A stretch of DNA of 64,000 nt from Streptomyces sp. NBC_00162 (lineage in GTDB: Bacteria; Actinomycetota; Actinomycetes; Streptomycetales; Streptomycetaceae), in assembly GCF_024611995.1 (NCBI RefSeq), contig NZ_CP102509.1, forward strand, positions 3,596,001-3,660,000. Reading direction: 5' to 3'. Of the stretch, positions 60,750 to 64,000 are shown in pieces. The stretch's first letter is position 1; each line of letters opens with the position of its first letter. The notes under the pieces are model-generated. The model worked only from the letters and a program-made list of their open reading frames with translations, ran no database searches and had not been told where the DNA came from. A program made the translations under genes and the position numbers.

Positions 60750-61613
60750 TCAGTGCACGGACCGCAGATGCACCACGTCGCCCGCGCCCACCGCCTCGTG
60801 CTCGTCCGCGGCGGTACGGATCAGCAGGCGGCCGTCGGCATCGATCGCTTCGGCCGTTCCGGTGAGCGTGCGGCCACCGGGGAGCTCCGCGCGGACGTGA
60901 CGGCCCAGGGTCGCGCAGCCCGCCGCGTAGGTCTCCTGGAGGCCGCTCGACCCCGGGTCGCCACCGGCCGCGCGCCAGTTCCCGTACCACTGCTCGAGCG
61001 AGCGCAGTACGGCCCTGAGCAGCGGATCCCGGTCGGTCACGGTGGCCTTCGCCAGCGCGAGGGACCCGGCGGCCGGCACCGGCAGCTCGTCCTCCGTCAG
61101 GGTCACGTTGAGCCCGATCCCGATGACGACCCCGTCGGCGACCCGCTCGGCGAGGATCCCGCCGGTCTTGCGTTCCTCGCCGTCCACGGTGACCAGCAGG
61201 TCGTTGGGCCACTTGAGGCCGGTGTCCACGCCCGCCGCCCGGGAGAGCCCGCTCGCGGCGGCCACCCCGGCCAGCAGGGTCAGCCACCCCCACCGCTCCT
61301 GCGGCACGGCCTCGCCCGGCTTGAGCAGCACGGAGAAGAACAGCCCCGACCGGGCCGGCGCGACCCAGCTCCGGTCGAGCCGCCCGCGCCCGGCGGTCTG
61401 CTCCTCGGCGACGAGCACGGCCCCCTCGGGCAGCTGCGCCGCCCGGGCCGCGAGGTCGGTATTGGTGGACCCGGTGGCGGCGACCACCTCCAGGGAGGTC
61501 CACAGCCCGCCCTCGGTGACGAGGGCCCGCTGGAGCGCGGCGGCATTCAGGGGCGGCCGGTCCAGGCTCGACCAGCGACCCGCGGAAGCACCTGCTGAGG
61601 CATCTGATGACAT
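60750..61613 (-). CDS. birA: Biotin-[acetyl-CoA-carboxylase] ligase
   Basis: Attaches biotin to the carrier domain of acyl-CoA carboxylases. 287 residues. Biotin-binding motif GRGRLDRSWVAPARSGLFFSVLLKP (GRGR loop for biotinyl-AMP), GLKWPNDLLVTVDGEERKTGGIL, IGIGLNV, and a C-terminal SH3-like domain (RHVRAELPGGRTLTGTAEAIDADGRLLI). No N-terminal helix-turn-helix, so a monofunctional ligase. Normally neighbours pccB; here a TnpB element lies between them. Confidence 0.95.
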   Translation of the reverse strand: MSSDASAGASAGRWSSLDRPPLNAAALQRALVTEGGLWTSLEVVAATGSTNTDLAARAAQLPEGAVLVAEEQTAGRGRLDRSWVAPARSGLFFSVLLKPGEAVPQERWGWLTLLAGVAAASGLSRAAGVDTGLKWPNDLLVTVDGEERKTGGILAERVADGVVIGIGLNVTLTEDELPVPAAGSLALAKATVTDRDPLLRAVLRSLEQWYGNWRAAGGDPGSSGLQETYAAGCATLGRHVRAELPGGRTLTGTAEAIDADGRLLIRTAADEHEAVGAGDVVHLRSVH

Positions 61614-61695
61614 GATCGGATTCCTTATGTCGCCGTGTGTGATCCTCTGACCCGGGATTGCGTTCGGATCTTGACTGACCCTAGCTTCCGGGGCT

Positions 61696-63006
61696 GTGGG
61701 GAATTCTGCGGTAAAGCGGGCATTCAGGTTCCGTTTCTACCCTGACGACGCGCAGGCATCAGAGCTGTCCAGAACGTTCGGGTGCGTCCGGAAGGTCTAC
61801 AACCTGGCGCTCTCCGCTCGCGCAGAGGCCTGGGCCCGTCAAGAGCGGGTGAACTACGCCCAGACCTCAGGGATGCTCACCGCCTGGAAACAGACCGAGG
61901 AACTGGCCTATCTGGCCGAGGTGTCCTGCGTGCCCCTCCAGCAGGCTCTGCGGCACCTCCAGAGCGCGTTCACCGCGTTCTGGGTGAAACGGGCGCGCTA
62001 CCCGCGGTTCAAGTCGAAGCGGAAGTCCCGGGCAAGCGCCGAGTACACCCGGTCCGCTTTCCGCTTCCGGAACGGCGAGCTCACGCTCGCCAAGATGGCT
62101 GACCCTCTGCCCATCGTCTGGTCACGCCCGACACCGGACGGCGCCCAGCCGACGACAGTGACCGTGTCCCGGGACTCCGCCGGCCGCTGGTTCGTCTCCA
62201 TGCTGTTCGAAGACATCCCTGTCCCGCTGCCCCTCGCCGCCCAGGCGGTCGGGATCGATGCCGGACTGACAGCCCTCGTCACCCTGTCCACCGGAGAGAA
62301 GATCACCAACCCGAATCCTGGGCGCAAGGACCGGGAGCGCCTGGCCCGTGCGCAGCGGGCGCTGTCGCGCAAGGAGAAGGGCAGCAAGAACCGGGGCAAG
62401 GCGCGGACTCGGGTGGCGAGGATCCACGCCCGGATCGCCGACCGCCGCCGGGACCACCTGCACAAGCTGACGACTCGACTCGTGCGCGAAAACCAAACGC
62501 TCGTGATCGAGGACCTCGCCGTCCGCAACATGCTGGGCAACCACAAGCTCGCCCGCGCCATCTCGGATGCGGCTTGGCGCGAGCTGCGGAACATGCTGGA
62601 GTACAAGGCGGCCTGGTACGGACGTGAGCTGATCACCATTGACCGGTGGTTTCCCAGCTCCAAGCTGTGTTCGGCCTGCGGGGCCATCGCCGCGGAGATG
62701 CCCCTGCACGTCCGCCGGTGGACCTGCGTGCACTGCGGTACGGACCATGACCGCGACGAGAACGCAGCGATCAACCTTCTGGCCGCCGGGCTGGCGGTGT
62801 CCGCCTGTGGAGCGGGCGTAAGACCTCAGCGGGAATCCTCCCGGCCGGGGCAGCGCGTGACGAAGCAGGAAGCCCCGCCCGCGAGGGCGGGATCCCCTCC
62901 CCTTATGGAAGGGGGCGAGGCCAAGCAACCCACAGTAGGTGTGTCAAACGCCGCACTGCCGAGCGCCATGCCCGCCGATACGCTACGCACCAGTAGCCAG
63001 CAGTAG
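61696..63006 (+). mobile_element. tnpB: Lone TnpB (IS200/IS605-family OrfB) RNA-guided nuclease gene
   Basis: 436 residues from GTG 61696. N-terminal TnpB helix-turn-helix region (AFRFRFYPDDAQASELSRTFGCVRKVYNLAL), then RuvC with complete acid triad: D188 (VGIDAGLTALVT), E272 (LVIEDLAV), D354 (HDRDENAAINLL). The zinc finger has C325, C328, C344, C347. No TnpA is present, so it is an IS1341-type element. The C-terminus reads past the usual GVRPQRESS region through GC-rich hairpins (62874-62920) that resemble the right end/omega-RNA scaffold. It stops only 49 bp before pccB. Codon use is slightly less GC-biased than its neighbours, consistent with transfer. Confidence 0.92.
62874..62920 (+). ncRNA. 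Candidate right-end/omega-RNA hairpins of the TnpB element
   Basis: CCCGCCC-GCGA-GGGCGGG (62874-62891) is followed by a CCTCCCC ... GGGGGCGAGG stem (62896-62920), typical of the structured 3' end where the TnpB mRNA doubles as its guide RNA. The guide would start a few bases downstream, in host DNA. The exact right end cannot be fixed by eye. Confidence 0.45.
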
Positions 63007-63055
63007 TCAATCAATTGACCAGGCAGTTGACACCACGCAGGGAGCCGCGACCCCG

Positions 63056-64000
63056 ATGTCACAACCGTCAGAGCCGATCGACATGCACACCACCGCGGGC
63101 AAGATCGCGGATCTGCAGCGCCGCATCGACGAAGCCACCCACGCAGGATCCGAGCGTGCCGTGGAGAAGCAGCACGCCAAGGGCAAGCTGACGGCGCGTG
63201 AGCGGGTGGCCCTGCTGCTGGACGAGGGTTCCTTCGTCGAGCTGGACGAGTTCGCCCGGCACCGCTCCACCAGCTTCGGGCTGGAGAAGACCCGCCCCTA
63301 CGGCGACGGCGTCGTCACCGGCTACGGCACGGTGGACGGCCGCCCGGTCGCGGTGTTCTCGCAGGACTTCACCGTCTTCGGCGGGGCCCTCGGCGAGGTC
63401 TACGGCCAGAAGATCATGAAGGTCATGGACTTCGCGCTGAAGACCGGATGCCCGCTCGTCGGCATCAACGACTCCGGTGGCGCCCGCATCCAGGAGGGCG
63501 TCAGCGCCCTGGGCATGTACGGCGAGATCTTCCGCCGCAACGTCCACGCCTCCGGCGTGATCCCGCAGATCAGCCTGATCGTCGGGCCCTGCGCGGGCGG
63601 GGCCGTGTACTCCCCCGCGATCACCGACTTCACGGTGATGGTCGACCAGACCTCGCACATGTTCATCACCGGCCCGGACGTCATCAAGACGGTCACCGGC
63701 GAGGACGTGGGCTTCGAGGAGCTGGGCGGGGCCCGGACGCACAACAGCACGTCCGGCGTCGCGCACCACATGGCGGGCGACGAGAAGGACGCCATCGAGT
63801 ACGTGAAGTCGCTCCTCGCGTACCTGCCGTCGAACAACCTCTCCGAGCCGCCCGCCTTCCCCGAGGAGGCGGACACCGAGGTCACCGACAGCGACCGCGA
63901 GCTCGACGTACTGATCCCGGACAGCGCGAACCAGCCGTACGACATGCACACCGTGATCGAGCACGTGCTCGACGACGCGGAGTTCCTGGAGACGCAGTCG
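63056..64000 (+). CDS. pccB: Propionyl/acyl-CoA carboxylase beta subunit (carboxyltransferase), 3'-truncated by window end
   Basis: Carboxylates propionyl- (or acetyl-) CoA to methylmalonyl- (malonyl-) CoA for fatty acid and polyketide supply. The visible 315 residues match the PccB/AccD5 type: [121 protein letters not shown], and [27 protein letters not shown] 63056 follows GGGAG. The upstream TTGACC/TTGACA-rich stretch (63010-63031) is its likely promoter, just outside the TnpB stop. The frame is open at the window edge. Confidence 0.95.
   Translation, partial: MSQPSEPIDMHTTAGKIADLQRRIDEATHAGSERAVEKQHAKGKLTARERVALLLDEGSFVELDEFARHRSTSFGLEKTRPYGDGVVTGYGTVDGRPVAVFSQDFTVFGGALGEVYGQKIMKVMDFALKTGCPLVGINDSGGARIQEGVSALGMYGEIFRRNVHASGVIPQISLIVGPCAGGAVYSPAITDFTVMVDQTSHMFITGPDVIKTVTGEDVGFEELGGARTHNSTSGVAHHMAGDEKDAIEYVKSLLAYLPSNNLSEPPAFPEEADTEVTDSDRELDVLIPDSANQPYDMHTVIEHVLDDAEFLETQS

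Overview
The window is high-GC actinobacterial chromosome and almost certainly Streptomyces. The evidence is very strong G/C bias at third codon positions, frequent GTG and TTG starts, mycothiol metabolism (mca), a GTP-type PEP carboxykinase, a class III adenylate cyclase beside birA and a propionyl-CoA carboxylase beta gene, and a small protein with an LAxTG sortase signal. From memory, the order resembles the S. coelicolor core region between pccB/cya/hutH and the chiA area, read in reverse; I could not verify this. I recognised no tRNA, rRNA, CRISPR array or prophage.

Layout. 1-3.6 kb: secreted hydrolases, a GH18 chitinase with a DasR-type operator in its promoter and an M14 zinc carboxypeptidase. 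3.7-8.1 kb: a divergent D-amino-acid catabolic cluster (RidA and IclR regulator facing a PLP deaminase and an N-acyl-D-amino acid deacylase). 8.1-11.4 kb: small accessory genes (DUF218 membrane protein, F420-type oxidoreductase, secreted peptide, macro-domain protein). 11.4-13.9 kb: a divergent aldo/keto reductase-TetR pair flanked by two inverted copies of a roughly 300-bp structured repeat. 14.4-16.7 kb: AlaT-like aminotransferase and two conserved unknowns, one behind a Fur-family-like operator. 16.8-21.3 kb: a tightly coupled four-gene operon of two binding-protein-fold surface proteins (one fused to a vWA domain), TelA and an XpaC-like membrane protein. 21.4-24.2 kb: pckG and a hemolysin III/TrhA protein.

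24.2-31 kb: a four-gene glycan operon on the minus strand, containing a membrane GT2, a GT39/ArnT-like transferase, a DPM1-GtrA fusion and a galactose-oxidase-like copper radical oxidase. 31.2-37.5 kb: a YyaL thioredoxin-domain protein, a DUF4344 putative peptidase and a large NB-ARC/TPR protein that carries a TTA codon and has Arg in place of the P-loop Lys. 37.5-44.7 kb: mca, DUF4307, greA, a DrrAB-type ABC pair whose ATPase is frameshifted, threonine ammonia-lyase, a MarR regulator, and a short sigma-like protein with its membrane partner. 44.7-50.1 kb: metB, an anchored unknown, msrA, an alcohol dehydrogenase and an XRE regulator. 50.1-53.4 kb: a double-GNAT protein and a MacB/FtsX-type exporter. 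53.5-64 kb: L,D-transpeptidase, hutH, a GAF-GGDEF diguanylate cyclase (cdgE-like), enoyl-CoA hydratase, adenylate cyclase (TTG start), birA, a lone TnpB inserted beside pccB, and pccB itself, truncated by the window edge.

Most of the window is ordinary vertically inherited chromosome. The parts that most deserve attention are the TelA/XpaC/vWA surface operon, the copper-oxidase glycan operon, the repeat-flanked AKR/TetR cassette, the NB-ARC protein with its altered P-loop and TTA codon, and the TnpB insertion.
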